A DNA stretch of 64,000 nucleotides. Origin: Halosimplex amylolyticum. GTDB taxonomy: Archaea > Halobacteriota > Halobacteria > Halobacteriales > Haloarculaceae. The notes under the pieces were generated by a model that was not told where the DNA came from, did not search any database, and saw only the letters and a list, made by a program, of their open reading frames with translations. Positions 51,348 to 60,202 of this stretch are shown piece after piece; within the stretch, counting starts at the first letter, position 1; each line of letters opens with the position of its first letter. The stretch is from the NCBI RefSeq assembly GCF_051414035.1, contig NZ_JBLKNW010000002.1:1-64000 (forward strand), given 5' to 3'. The position numbers and the translations under genes are program-made.

Positions 51348-52346
51348 TCACTCCGCGACCGCGAAGTCCAGTCCCGGCGCGGGGTCGTAGTCCCGGACCT
51401 CGACGTCGTCGTATTCGAGGGCGTCGACGGGTTTGTCGGCCACCTCGATAGTCGGCCGCTCGCGCGGGTCGCGGGTCAACTGCTCCAGCAGGTTCGGGAC
51501 GTGGTCGGCGTTCTCCGCGCCGGGTTCGTCGGGCGCTTCCGTCAGGATCCAGTCCTTGACGCTCGCGAACGCCGCCCGGTCGTCGACCGCGGTCACACGC
51601 TCGCGAAGTCCCTCGCGATTCGCTTCGTACCACTCGCCGCGCGCACCCTCGCCGCAGTAGACGTGGGCGTCGACGACGGAGTGCGAGAACTTCCCCACTT
51701 CGAACCCGGTGCGCTGGGCGACGATGTGGGTCACCAGCGAGTAGGCGGCGATGTTGAAGGGGATCCCCAGCGCGATGTCGCCCGAGCGCTGGGTGAGGTG
51801 GAGGTTCAGACGGTCGCCCTGGACGTTGAAGACGAAGGTGTAGTGACACGGCGGGAGCGTGCTGACCGTCGCGTTTGCGGGGTGCCAGGCGTTGACGACG
51901 ATGCGCCGGGACCGGGGGTTCTCCCGCAGCGTGTCGAGGACGTACTGGAACTGGTCGAACGTGCGCTCCTCGTCGTTCACCCAGCGATGGCTGTCGTCGG
52001 GCCAGCTCTCGCCCTCCAGGCCCTCCTCGGGGATCGGGTAGCGGCGCCAGAACCGGCCGTAGGCGGTGTCGAGGTGGCCCTCCTCGTCGGCCCACGCGTC
52101 CCAGATCTTCGTCTCCTCGCGGAGGTTGCGGATGTGCTCCTCGCCGGAGAGGTACCACAGGAGCTCGTGGATCAGCGAATTCCAGCGGTAGCCCGACAGA
52201 TCCTTGGTGGTGAGCAGCGGGAACCCCTCCTGCAGGTCGACCTCGTAGTGCGCGCCGAACGTCGAGAGCGTGTCCACGCCCGTCCGGTTGGGCTTGTACG
52301 TGCCGTCGGCGATGGCCGTCCGGACGAGATCCAGGTACTGCTGCAT
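51348..52346 (-). CDS. thyA: Thymidylate synthase
   Basis: 332 residues of the classical ThyA family. The nucleophilic Cys is in LPPCHYTFVFNVQG, the Arg-binding RSRRIVVNAWHP and the dUMP-binding QRSGDIALGIPFN are present, and the C-terminal section matches. Methylates dUMP to dTMP using methylene-tetrahydrofolate; the product dihydrofolate is recycled by the adjoining DHFR. A GATAAGC box about 27 bases upstream supports the start. Confidence 0.95.
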   Translation of the reverse strand: MQQYLDLVRTAIADGTYKPNRTGVDTLSTFGAHYEVDLQEGFPLLTTKDLSGYRWNSLIHELLWYLSGEEHIRNLREETKIWDAWADEEGHLDTAYGRFWRRYPIPEEGLEGESWPDDSHRWVNDEERTFDQFQYVLDTLRENPRSRRIVVNAWHPANATVSTLPPCHYTFVFNVQGDRLNLHLTQRSGDIALGIPFNIAAYSLVTHIVAQRTGFEVGKFSHSVVDAHVYCGEGARGEWYEANREGLRERVTAVDDRAAFASVKDWILTEAPDEPGAENADHVPNLLEQLTRDPRERPTIEVADKPVDALEYDDVEVRDYDPAPGLDFAVAE

Positions 52347-52425
52347 CTTTGCGAGTACCACCGTCCGGGAGTGCTTATCCTCTGCGATTTTGCGAGTCGG
52401 CCGATCGGCTCGCGAACACCGATCC

Positions 52426-53463
52426 TCACGCCCGATCCAGCACCAGCACGTGCCGGACCAGCGAGTTGTGGACCCGGCGCTCGAAGTGGGCCTCGACGGT
52501 CCACCCGGCCGCGAGGGCCTCCTCCGCCCACGGACGGTCGGCGACGACCACCGCCCGCGGCGCGATCCGGTGGGCTTCTGCGAGCGCGTCACCGACCAGG
52601 TCGGCCAGCGAGTCGCCCTCGATCTTCGACTGGCGACCGTAGGGCACGTCGAAGACGGCGGCGTCGGCGCAGTCGTCCGCGAGCGGCAGACGCGTCACGT
52701 CGCCGCGGCAGACGCCGAAGTCGCCGTCCGGGCCGAGCGCGTCGCGCAGGTTCGCGCGGGTCCCATGGGCCATCTTCGCCTGGGCGTCGTTACCGACGGC
52801 GCGCGCGCCGACGAGTCCCGCTTCGAGGAGCAATCCACCGGTGCCGCACATCGGATCGACGACGGTCGCCCCCTCGCGCGCGCCGGCGATGTTCACCAGC
52901 GCCCGGGCGAGCATCGGGTCCATGCTCCCGGGCTGGAAGAACGGGCGGTCGGTCGGTCGGCGGTCGCCGAACCCGCGTTCGCTCTCGGCGGCGAGCCAGC
53001 CGAGGACGCAGACGCCGCCGCCCTCGGGTATCGTCCCGCCGGATACCTCGTTCTCGGCCGTGCTATCTGTGCCGGGCGGCCCCGCAAAGAGCGCGCGGAG
53101 TTCGTGGTCGGGGTCGTCGAGGTCGACGGTGAACCCGCGGTCGACGAGCACCTGTCCGAGTTCGCGCTCGGCGCGCTGGGTGTCGACACCGGTCGTGGCG
53201 CGGACGTCGACCGCGCGGACGGCGACGCTCCCCTCGCGGTCGATGCCGGCCGCCGAGAGCGTCGCGCGCGCGCTCGTTACGTCGGGGTCCGCACGCCCGA
53301 CCTGCTCGCTCGCGCGGTGGACGAACGCGAGGTCGCGGACGCGGTCGGTGACCGCGCGCGCGGTCGCCAGCCCCGCGCCGACCACCTCGACCCCGGACGC
53401 GGCGCTCGCGGCCTCACAGGCCGCGAAATCGTCGTCCTGGCCGCCGAGTTCGAGGACGTACAC
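52426..53463 (-). CDS. trmG10: tRNA (guanine(10)-N2)-methyltransferase, TrmG10 type
   Basis: 345 residues from a GTG (VYVLELGGQDDDF). A THUMP-like N-terminal domain is followed by a Rossmann methyltransferase with the SAM motif VVDPMCGTGGLLLE and the catalytic FDVPYGR (DPPY-like). This pattern is that of the archaeal enzyme that makes m2G or m22G at position 10 of tRNA. An alternative ATG at 53571 would add 36 Gly/Arg-rich residues (RGRGFRRGRG); this is unlike the acidic proteome, so I start at the GTG. A TATA-like TTTTATG at 53570-53576 would leave a leader of about 80 bases. Confidence 0.85.
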   Translation of the reverse strand: MYVLELGGQDDDFAACEAASAASGVEVVGAGLATARAVTDRVRDLAFVHRASEQVGRADPDVTSARATLSAAGIDREGSVAVRAVDVRATTGVDTQRAERELGQVLVDRGFTVDLDDPDHELRALFAGPPGTDSTAENEVSGGTIPEGGGVCVLGWLAAESERGFGDRRPTDRPFFQPGSMDPMLARALVNIAGAREGATVVDPMCGTGGLLLEAGLVGARAVGNDAQAKMAHGTRANLRDALGPDGDFGVCRGDVTRLPLADDCADAAVFDVPYGRQSKIEGDSLADLVGDALAEAHRIAPRAVVVADRPWAEEALAAGWTVEAHFERRVHNSLVRHVLVLDRA

Positions 53464-53682
53464 GCCCGACAGTCGCCCGCCGCCGGCCAAGAACCCACCG
53501 GTGCCCCGCCGACTGCCGCCCCCACCGTCCCCTCCCGTCCCCCGCCCCCGCCGAAACCCGCGACCCCTCATAAAACCGACTCTCACCCCCACAAAAAGGC
53601 GTTTTTACGGGCAATGCGGGGGTCACTACATCACGGATCTGACCCGTTCGCACGCGCGACATTTCACCGGGTCGTATGAAAG

Positions 53683-53700
53683 TTTATAAGCCTTAAATAC
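53683..53700 (+). promoter_or_regulatory. Promoter of the TATA-binding protein gene
   Basis: TTTATAAGCCTTAAATAC contains two overlapping TATA-like cores; the first is centred about 31 bases before the ATG at 53718. The gene for TBP may be self-regulated, as is known for some archaeal tbp genes. Confidence 0.6.
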
Positions 53701-53717
53701 AACGTTTAAGTCGAGAC

Positions 53718-54278
53718 ATGGTTGACCCCAAGGAGACAATCAATATCGAAAACGTCGTCGCCTCGACTGGAATCGGGCAGGAGCTCGATCTGCAGAGCGT
53801 GGCGATGGACCTTGAAGGGGCCGATTACGACCCCGAGCAGTTCCCCGGCCTCGTCTACCGCACGCAAGAGCCCAAGTCGGCCGCGCTCATCTTCCGTTCG
53901 GGCAAGATCGTCTGCACCGGCGCCAAGAGCACCGACGACGTCCACGAGAGCCTTCGCATCGTCTTCGACAAGCTGCGCGACCTGAACATCCAGGTCGACG
54001 ACGACCCGGAGATCGTCGTCCAGAACATCGTCACCTCCGCCGACCTCGGCCGCAACCTCAACCTCAACGCCATCGCCATCGGCCTCGGGCTAGAGAACAT
54101 CGAGTACGAACCCGAGCAGTTCCCGGGCCTCGTCTACCGCCTCGACGACCCTGACGTGGTCGCCCTGCTGTTCGGCTCCGGCAAGCTCGTCATCACCGGC
54201 GGCAAACAGCCCGAGGACGCCGAGGAAGCCGTCGACAAGATCGTCTCGCGCCTCGAAGATCTCGGCCTGCTCGAGTAA
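53718..54278 (+). CDS. tbp: TATA-box-binding protein
   Basis: 186 residues made of two roughly 90-residue repeats: VDPKETINIENVVASTGIGQ with FPGLVYRTQEPKSAALIF, and IVVQNIVTSADLGRN with FPGLVYRLDDPDVVALLF (each quoted in part). The repeats form the saddle that bends TATA DNA. Haloarchaea often have several TBPs; this could be the main one. Confidence 0.97.
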   Translation: MVDPKETINIENVVASTGIGQELDLQSVAMDLEGADYDPEQFPGLVYRTQEPKSAALIFRSGKIVCTGAKSTDDVHESLRIVFDKLRDLNIQVDDDPEIVVQNIVTSADLGRNLNLNAIAIGLGLENIEYEPEQFPGLVYRLDDPDVVALLFGSGKLVITGGKQPEDAEEAVDKIVSRLEDLGLLE

Positions 54279-54290
54279 TCGAGCGCGCCC

Positions 54291-54350
54291 GCCGACCGGC
54301 GTTCGCGGCCCCGGACCGGCACTCGCGGCCCCGGACTGGCACTCGCGGCC
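54291..54350. repeat. 20-bp tandem repeat downstream of tbp, three units
   Basis: Three 20-base units, each close to CCGGACCGGCACTCGCGGCC, lie at 54291-54310, 54311-54330 and 54331-54350, directly after the tbp stop codon. Confidence 0.8.
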
Positions 54351-54431
54351 CGCCGACGGCCGCAGTCGGCCCCGGTGGACGTCGCCGACCGTGATAGCAG
54401 CCTACAAACGGCCCCCCTCCCAATCGCCGCT

Positions 54432-54857
54432 ATGGACGTCCCAGCGCAGCACTCGGTGGTCGGTCGCGTCGAGCCGCTCCAGGCCGACCCCACCGGCGGG
54501 GGAATCTTCGCGCTGATCGTGACCTTCCTGCTCGCCGCACTGTTCTACGCCGTCACGCTCCATCTCGCGGCCACGTTCTTCATCGGCGACGTGCCCAGCC
54601 AGCGAGCGGCCTACGTTGGGCCCGTCCCGGCGCTCGTCTCGATCCTGCTCGGACGCTACGGCGTGGAGGGGATCGGGTTCGTCCCGCCTGGACTCGCGTT
54701 CCTCCTCGCGCTGGTCGTGACGCTCCTCGCCGACGCCATCGCGATCAGCGTCTCCTACCGGATCTCCTGGCGGCCGACGGCGATACTCACCGCGCTCCAC
54801 TTCGCGTTCTCCGTCGCGCTCATCATCCCGCTCAACAACATCTTCCAGTTCGTCTGA
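54432..54857 (+). CDS. Membrane protein, function unknown (DUF7473-type)
   Basis: 141 residues with four TM helices (about 25-48, 60-80, 88-108 and 117-138). The last is followed by the short ending NNIFQFV. I think this matches haloarchaeal DUF7473, but the family name is from memory. A CTACAAAC box about 26 bases upstream fits the start. Confidence 0.65.
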   Translation: MDVPAQHSVVGRVEPLQADPTGGGIFALIVTFLLAALFYAVTLHLAATFFIGDVPSQRAAYVGPVPALVSILLGRYGVEGIGFVPPGLAFLLALVVTLLADAIAISVSYRISWRPTAILTALHFAFSVALIIPLNNIFQFV

Positions 54858-55130
54858 GCGGACCGCCCGAAACGACTCCCTCACATCCGCCGCGACGCGC
54901 CGCAACTAAGCGGCCGTTAGGCGACAGTAACCCGACATTTCGATCGGCTTGCGAGTGAAAGGTGCCCGGTTTCACCGTCGAGACCAGCGTTCTCCAGAGA
55001 GAGGGGCCAGTCTGTGGGTACCTCGACAGCGGTACCCGCTCTGCTCGGACGGAGCGAAGCAGAGTCAGTAACCACCGGCAATCGCGACTCACCGGTGAGT
55101 AACAAAGTGATCGTAAAATAGTTACATCCT

Positions 55131-56369
55131 ATGCCATCCGACGACTGCGACCGGAGCGGAAACACGCGTCGACGGTTTCTCGGCGGTGCGCTGGGGGGAG
55201 CGCTCGCAGCCACGCTCGGCGGGACCGCCACGGGATCGACGGCGGACGCGAGCCGTTCAGCACAGGACGACCCGGAGATCAGTTGCTCGAGCGTCTCGAA
55301 CCTGAAATACGGAACAACCGTACTGTTTACCGACGGCAGCTACATCAGTGCGGCCGAGGGTGGTTCCGGGACCTTCGGGTCGCCCGGTCGGATAGTGGAC
55401 AGCATCAACATCGAGGGGGAGGTCACCGAGGTAGACCAGGACTGTGACCCCGGCGAGTTGGCCACGACGTTCACCGACAGTTCCGCGACCGTCACCGGGA
55501 GCGAGGAGAACGCGCTCGGCGTACCGGATACTGCGATAGTCACGCTCCACTACGCGGACGGAGCGAAGCAGGACGTTCTCGAGAGCGGGGAGCACACCGG
55601 GGTCGGGGAGCCGAACGATCCCGACGGCCTGTCGACGACCTACCGAGGCGAGGGCGAACACGCGGGGAAGACTATCGAGGCGATAGAGTTCAACCTGACG
55701 TCGTTCGACAAGACCGTGTACCTGCGAAACCAGGAGGTCGGCGAACACCTCCTCGGCAAACGGACGCCCTCGGAGCGCGTCGTCGAGATCGTCGGTGCCG
55801 GCCCGGGGGACGTCGAGTACGAGTTCACCGCCGACGGCGCGGTCGAGACGGCGTCGCTCACCGACCGGATCGGTGCCGGGGGCAACGACGACATCACCGA
55901 CAACGGCGACGGCACGTGGACGGTCGAAGGGTTCACCGGCAACACCGGGTACGGCGACGCCTACGTCGTCAACGGCGAGATCACGTCGTTCGAGCAGACC
56001 GGCGGCGACGGCGAGTGGGTCGTCCGCGAGTTCGACCGGCGGGTCACCCGGAGCTCGCTGGACGAGACCGATCTCCTCCGGATCGTCGGGACCGAGTCCG
56101 GCGACGTCGAGTACGAGTTCACCGTCGACGGCCTCGTCTGGAAGGTGACGAACATCGGGAGGCCCCTGAGGGCCGAGGACAACGACGACGTGACGGACAA
56201 CGGCGACGGCACCTGGACGGTCGAGGGGTTCACGGGCAACGAGGGACAGGGGGACACCTACGTCGTCGCCGGGGACGTGACCGACTTCACGCGGACCGGC
56301 GGCGACGCCGACTTCCGGATCGAACGCGATGGCCGGGAGGTGACTCCGGAGGAACTCGTCGATCAGTGA
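55131..56369 (+). CDS. Tat-exported protein with tandem C-terminal domains, function unknown
   Basis: 412 residues. A twin-arginine signal (NTRRRFLGGALGGALA) and no lipobox suggest release into the medium or wall. After a beta-rich N-terminal half (residues 50-215), two copies of a roughly 85-residue domain follow at about 220-315 and 315-405, sharing GDVEYEFT, the DNGDGTWTVEGFTGN block and GDAYVV/GDTYVV. Such DNGDGTW repeats are common in secreted calcium-loving beta domains. Start supported by a GTAAAATAG box at about 55110-55118. Confidence 0.78.
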   Translation: MPSDDCDRSGNTRRRFLGGALGGALAATLGGTATGSTADASRSAQDDPEISCSSVSNLKYGTTVLFTDGSYISAAEGGSGTFGSPGRIVDSINIEGEVTEVDQDCDPGELATTFTDSSATVTGSEENALGVPDTAIVTLHYADGAKQDVLESGEHTGVGEPNDPDGLSTTYRGEGEHAGKTIEAIEFNLTSFDKTVYLRNQEVGEHLLGKRTPSERVVEIVGAGPGDVEYEFTADGAVETASLTDRIGAGGNDDITDNGDGTWTVEGFTGNTGYGDAYVVNGEITSFEQTGGDGEWVVREFDRRVTRSSLDETDLLRIVGTESGDVEYEFTVDGLVWKVTNIGRPLRAEDNDDVTDNGDGTWTVEGFTGNEGQGDTYVVAGDVTDFTRTGGDADFRIERDGREVTPEELVDQ

Positions 56370-56402
56370 CCGAGCGGAACGGAGCGAACCGCGACGAGTG
56401 AA

Positions 56403-57251
56403 CTACTCCACCAGCCGCTCGATCTCGGTGACGAGCACGTCGCTGGCGCCGACGTCCTTGAGCGCGTTGATCGTCTCGAACACCTCGCGCTCGTCGACGA
56501 CCGCGTGGACGGCCACGTCCGACTCACCGGCGATGTCCATCACGGTCGGGCCGCCCATTCCGGGCAGGACCTCTTTCACGTCCGCCAGGCTGTCCTCGGG
56601 GACGTTCATCATCAGGTAGCGCTTGCCCTCCGCGGAGAGGACGGATTCGAGCGCCATCCGGATCTGCTGGACCTTCTCGTCGTCGACGACGTCCTCGCGG
56701 GCGAACAGGCGGACGGACGAGTCCAGCACGTCGGCGATCTCCGCGAGGCGGTTCATCCGGAGGGTCGTCCCCGTCGACGTGATGTCGACGATCGCGTCGG
56801 CGATGTCGACGTGGGGCGTCAGCTCCGTCGCGCCCGACACCTCGGCGATGTCGACGTCGACGCCGCGCTCGGCGAAGAAGCCGCGGGTGACGTTGGGGAA
56901 CTCGGTGGCGACGGTGCCGCCCTCCAGGTCCGCGACGGTCTCGATGTCGCCGTCCTCGGGCGCCGCGAGGACGAGCCGGCAGGAGCCAAAGCCCAGGTCG
57001 AGCAGGTCGACGAGTTCGTCGGTACCGGACTCGCGAGCCTGGTCAAGCCCGGTGATTCCCACGTCGGCCGCGCCGTCGGCGACGTACTCCGGGATGTCGG
57101 CGGCGCGGGCGTAGAGCACGGTCACGTCGGGGTCGACGGTCTGGGCGTAGAGCTTGCGGTCGGCCCCGTCGACGACGTGGAGGCCGGCCCGGTCCAGCAG
57201 GTCGATCGCGGGGTCGTGCAGACGACCCTTGTTGGGGACGGCGATGCGCAT
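56403..57251 (-). CDS. hisG: ATP phosphoribosyltransferase, long form
   Basis: 282 residues. The first 200 residues form the periplasmic-binding-protein-like catalytic core (MRIAVPNKGRLHDPAIDLL, DVGITGLDQARESG, FPNVTRGFF and the PRPP-binding VDITSTGTTLRMNRL). The last 75 residues (GKRYLMMNVPEDSLADV) are the ACT-like regulatory domain that lets histidine inhibit the long form. It starts histidine biosynthesis from PRPP and ATP. It is convergent with the secreted protein gene. Confidence 0.95.
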   Translation of the reverse strand: MRIAVPNKGRLHDPAIDLLDRAGLHVVDGADRKLYAQTVDPDVTVLYARAADIPEYVADGAADVGITGLDQARESGTDELVDLLDLGFGSCRLVLAAPEDGDIETVADLEGGTVATEFPNVTRGFFAERGVDVDIAEVSGATELTPHVDIADAIVDITSTGTTLRMNRLAEIADVLDSSVRLFAREDVVDDEKVQQIRMALESVLSAEGKRYLMMNVPEDSLADVKEVLPGMGGPTVMDIAGESDVAVHAVVDEREVFETINALKDVGASDVLVTEIERLVE

Positions 57252-57356
57252 ACCGTCTCTGGACGGGCCGCGGGCAACTGTCTTTCCCTCTCTCCGCGAC
57301 GCAGGGCCGCGGGACCGTCCGTACGTTTATCCCGGAACGGGCGACCACTGGTCCCC

Positions 57357-57656
57357 ATGACCTCGGTCAGTACGGCGGACGGCATCGCGTACGGCTTCAA
57401 GACGACGCTCTCGTTCGGGCTCGGCCTGCTGGTCGCGTTCGTGTGCGCCCTCGCGGGGACGAACATGGCGACCGGCTCCGTCTACGTCGGGTACGGCGGG
57501 TGGGAAGTGCTACGGTGGGGCCGGCTGCTCGTGGGCGTCGTCCTGTCGGTCGCCGGCTTCCTCGCGTTGTCCGGCGTGACGTTCGGTCTGCTCTACAAGG
57601 TGGTCGCCGACGGCGTCGAACGAGGAGGTGGCCGGGGCGCCCGGAGGGCCGAGTAA
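57357..57656 (+). CDS. Small membrane protein (DUF7536-like)
   Basis: 99 residues with TM helices at about 18-38 and 53-78, a Gly/Arg tail and no catalytic residues. The TATA-like CGTTTATC at 57324-57331 is centred about 29 bases before the ATG. The family name is recalled and not checked. It precedes the M48-like gene by 50 bases. Confidence 0.62.
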   Translation: MTSVSTADGIAYGFKTTLSFGLGLLVAFVCALAGTNMATGSVYVGYGGWEVLRWGRLLVGVVLSVAGFLALSGVTFGLLYKVVADGVERGGGRGARRAE

Positions 57657-57706
57657 CTGCATGTCGACACACAAACCTTTTCGCCGAACCGGCCGCAGGC
57701 CCGTCT

Positions 57707-58915
57707 ATGCCCGCCCTCCACCCGCTCCCGTCGGGCGCCTTCCCGCGCGCTCCGGCGGTACGCCAGCCGAGCGCGAGCGCCAGCACTGGCGACGCCGTCA
57801 CCGCTCTGGGTGCGCTCGCCGCGGTCTCCGTGGTCGCCGCGCTCGCGCTGTTCGCGTACAGTCGCCGCTTCCGGGGCGCGGCCGACGCGACGGCGGCGCT
57901 GACCCGGATCCGCCGGGCCCTCCGGGTCGGCCTGCCGCTCGCCTACGTCGTCGCGCTCGTCGCGATGGCCGCGGCCGGATGGCTCGGCGCCGTCGACGCC
58001 GCCGCCGGGAGGCTCCCCGGGGGCGAGTCGGCCGTCGGCGGTGCCGTGGCGGTCGTCGCCGGCCTCACCGCACCGCTCGTCGCCGTCGTCGCGGGCTACT
58101 TCGGTGCGTTTCCGACGATTCGGGACCTCCGCGCCGTCGACGTATCTGCCGCGGCCGTCGCCGTGCGACTCGCCCGTTACGCGGCCGGGATGGTCGCGCT
58201 CCTCTGCGTGGTCGTCGTCGGTGTGACGCTCCTCGGCGACAGTCTCTCGACCGGCGTCGGTTTCTTCGGCGTCGTCGGCGCACTGCTGGTCTCCGTGTGG
58301 GTCGGCTCGCCGTGGCTGATCCGCCTCACGCAGTCGACGCGAGCGCCGACCGACGCCGAACGCGAGCGGCTGGACCGCCGCTGTGCGGACGTCGGCTTCG
58401 ACCCCCACGGCGTACGCGTCATCGACGTCGCCGACGCGAAGCAGGCGTTCGCGTTCGTCCGCGGACCGCCGGGCCGTCGACACCTCTTCGTCGCCGACTA
58501 CCTGCTGACCGAACTCGACGAGGAGCGACTCCGCGGCTACCTCGCGCTCCAGGCCGGCCGCGCCCGCGTCATGCACCTCGAAGCGCGTCTGACTGTCGTC
58601 GGCGGCGCGATCGCCCTCGCTGGCGGGCTCGCGGCCGGGCTGGTCTCGGTGCCCGGCGTCGGCGATGGAGTCGCCGCCCTGGGCGTCCTCGCCGCCGGCG
58701 CCGTCGGACTGTGTGCCGGCACGCGGCTCGTGTATCGCGCCGACGCCGACGCCGCCGGCCGGACGAGTCGCGAGGCGGTCGAGGCGGCCATCCGTCGGTT
58801 CGCCGACCTGAACGACGCCCCGATGGAGTGGGGGCGCCTCGCGACACTGCGGCGAATGGAGCCGTCGCTGAACCGACGTATCGATCGGTTGCGCGACCGC
58901 GCGTCGCGGGAGTGA
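57707..58915 (+). CDS. Membrane protein resembling an M48 peptidase with a lost zinc motif
   Basis: 402 residues. Five or so TM helices at about 30-50, 75-95, 107-130, 150-175 and 180-200 precede a soluble part. At about residues 262-290 the sequence HLFVADYLLTELDEERLRGYL and ALQAGRARVMHLEAR aligns by pattern with M48 proteases, where the second piece would read AHELxHxxxxD-like (HExxH). Both His and Glu are replaced here, so it is probably a pseudo-enzyme. Two more TM helices follow. The start is chosen after an ACCTTTTC box. Confidence 0.7.
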   Translation: MPALHPLPSGAFPRAPAVRQPSASASTGDAVTALGALAAVSVVAALALFAYSRRFRGAADATAALTRIRRALRVGLPLAYVVALVAMAAAGWLGAVDAAAGRLPGGESAVGGAVAVVAGLTAPLVAVVAGYFGAFPTIRDLRAVDVSAAAVAVRLARYAAGMVALLCVVVVGVTLLGDSLSTGVGFFGVVGALLVSVWVGSPWLIRLTQSTRAPTDAERERLDRRCADVGFDPHGVRVIDVADAKQAFAFVRGPPGRRHLFVADYLLTELDEERLRGYLALQAGRARVMHLEARLTVVGGAIALAGGLAAGLVSVPGVGDGVAALGVLAAGAVGLCAGTRLVYRADADAAGRTSREAVEAAIRRFADLNDAPMEWGRLATLRRMEPSLNRRIDRLRDRASRE

Positions 58916-58970
58916 CGAGCCGAAGGCCGCAAACGCACCGCGAGTCGCGCCGCCGGGAGCCCCGAAGACT

Positions 58971-58977
58971 GATACAC
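58971..58977 (+). promoter_or_regulatory. TATA box of the DUF373 gene
   Basis: GATACAC is centred 26 bases before the ATG at 59000. Confidence 0.45.
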
Positions 58978-58999
58978 GCCGGCAGTCTACCTCCGACCA

Positions 59000-60085
59000 A
59001 TGCTGCTGGTCCTGTGCGTGGACCTCGACGACGACCTGGGGCGCAAGACGGGAGTGGACACGCCCGTGGTCGGCCGCGACGCCGTCGAGGCGGCCGCCGT
59101 CGAGCTGGCGACCGCCGACCCCGAGGACAGCGACGTGAACGTCCTCTTCGAGGGGTGTCACATCGCCGACCGCATCACCGACGAGTCCGTGGAGGTCGCC
59201 GCGGTCACCGGCGTCGACGGCAGCGACGTGGCCGCCAACCGCGCGGTCGGCGAGGAACTCGACACCGTCCTCGCCGGACTGGCGACCGGCGAGGACGTGC
59301 GCGCGATGGTCGTCACCGACGGCGCGCAGGACGAATCGGTGCTGCCCGTCATCCGCTCGCGCGTCCCCATCGACGGCGTCCAGCGCGTCGTCGTCCGCCA
59401 GGCCCAGGACCTGGAATCGATGTACTACACCATCAAGCAGGTGCTGGACGACCCCGAGACGCGCGGGACGCTGCTCATCCCGATGGGCATCCTCCTGCTC
59501 ATCTACCCGCTGTCCATCGTCGCCGAGCAACTCGACATGCCCGGCGCGGTGTTCGGGGTCACTTCCGCGCTGATCGGCTTCTACCTGCTCTCCAGAGGGC
59601 TCGCGCTCGGCAAACGCCTCGACACGTTCGTCGACCGCGTGCGCGAGGGGCTCTACGGCGGGCGCGTGTCGCTGGTGACCTACCTCGTCGCCGGCCTCCT
59701 CCTGGTCATCGGCGGGTTCACCGGCGTCCAGACCGTCACCGACCTCCAGGCCCAGGCGGACACCGCGCTCGACGTCATCGAGGTCATCGCGGCGCTGATA
59801 TACGGGTCGCTCCAGTGGTTCGCGGCCGCCGGCGTGACCAGCAGCCTCGGCCGCGTCGTCGACGGCTACATCGACGGCGAGTTCGAGTGGCGCCACCTCA
59901 ACGCACCCGTCTACGTCCTCGCCATCGCCTTCATCCTCCACGGCGTCTGCAGCTTCGTCCTCTCGTTCGGGGACCTGTCGTACCTCGCCTTCACCCTCAC
60001 CGGCGCGACGCTGCTCGGCCTGGCCAGCACCTTCGCCTTCGCGCTGGCCGAATCCAGACTGGGCAGTCGCGTCAATCCGACGTGA
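59000..60085 (+). CDS. DUF373 family membrane protein
   Basis: 361 residues. The N-terminal cytosolic domain (about 150 residues) begins LLVLCVDLDDDLGRKTGVDT (shown in part) and includes NVLFEGCHIADR and MVVTDGAQDESVLPVI, typical of archaeal DUF373 proteins; about six TM helices follow. The role is unknown; the family is conserved in Euryarchaeota. A TATA-like box supports the start. Confidence 0.87.
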   Translation: MLLVLCVDLDDDLGRKTGVDTPVVGRDAVEAAAVELATADPEDSDVNVLFEGCHIADRITDESVEVAAVTGVDGSDVAANRAVGEELDTVLAGLATGEDVRAMVVTDGAQDESVLPVIRSRVPIDGVQRVVVRQAQDLESMYYTIKQVLDDPETRGTLLIPMGILLLIYPLSIVAEQLDMPGAVFGVTSALIGFYLLSRGLALGKRLDTFVDRVREGLYGGRVSLVTYLVAGLLLVIGGFTGVQTVTDLQAQADTALDVIEVIAALIYGSLQWFAAAGVTSSLGRVVDGYIDGEFEWRHLNAPVYVLAIAFILHGVCSFVLSFGDLSYLAFTLTGATLLGLASTFAFALAESRLGSRVNPT

Positions 60086-60202
60086 GGAGCGTCGAACGCC
60101 GCGTTCGACGCCCGACCTGAGGCGGCCGTTCCGGAAGAGGGTTCGCCGCCCGGATCCTCGGGACCCGGCAACTTTTTGCGACGTCCGTCCCCCGTTCGGG
60201 GC

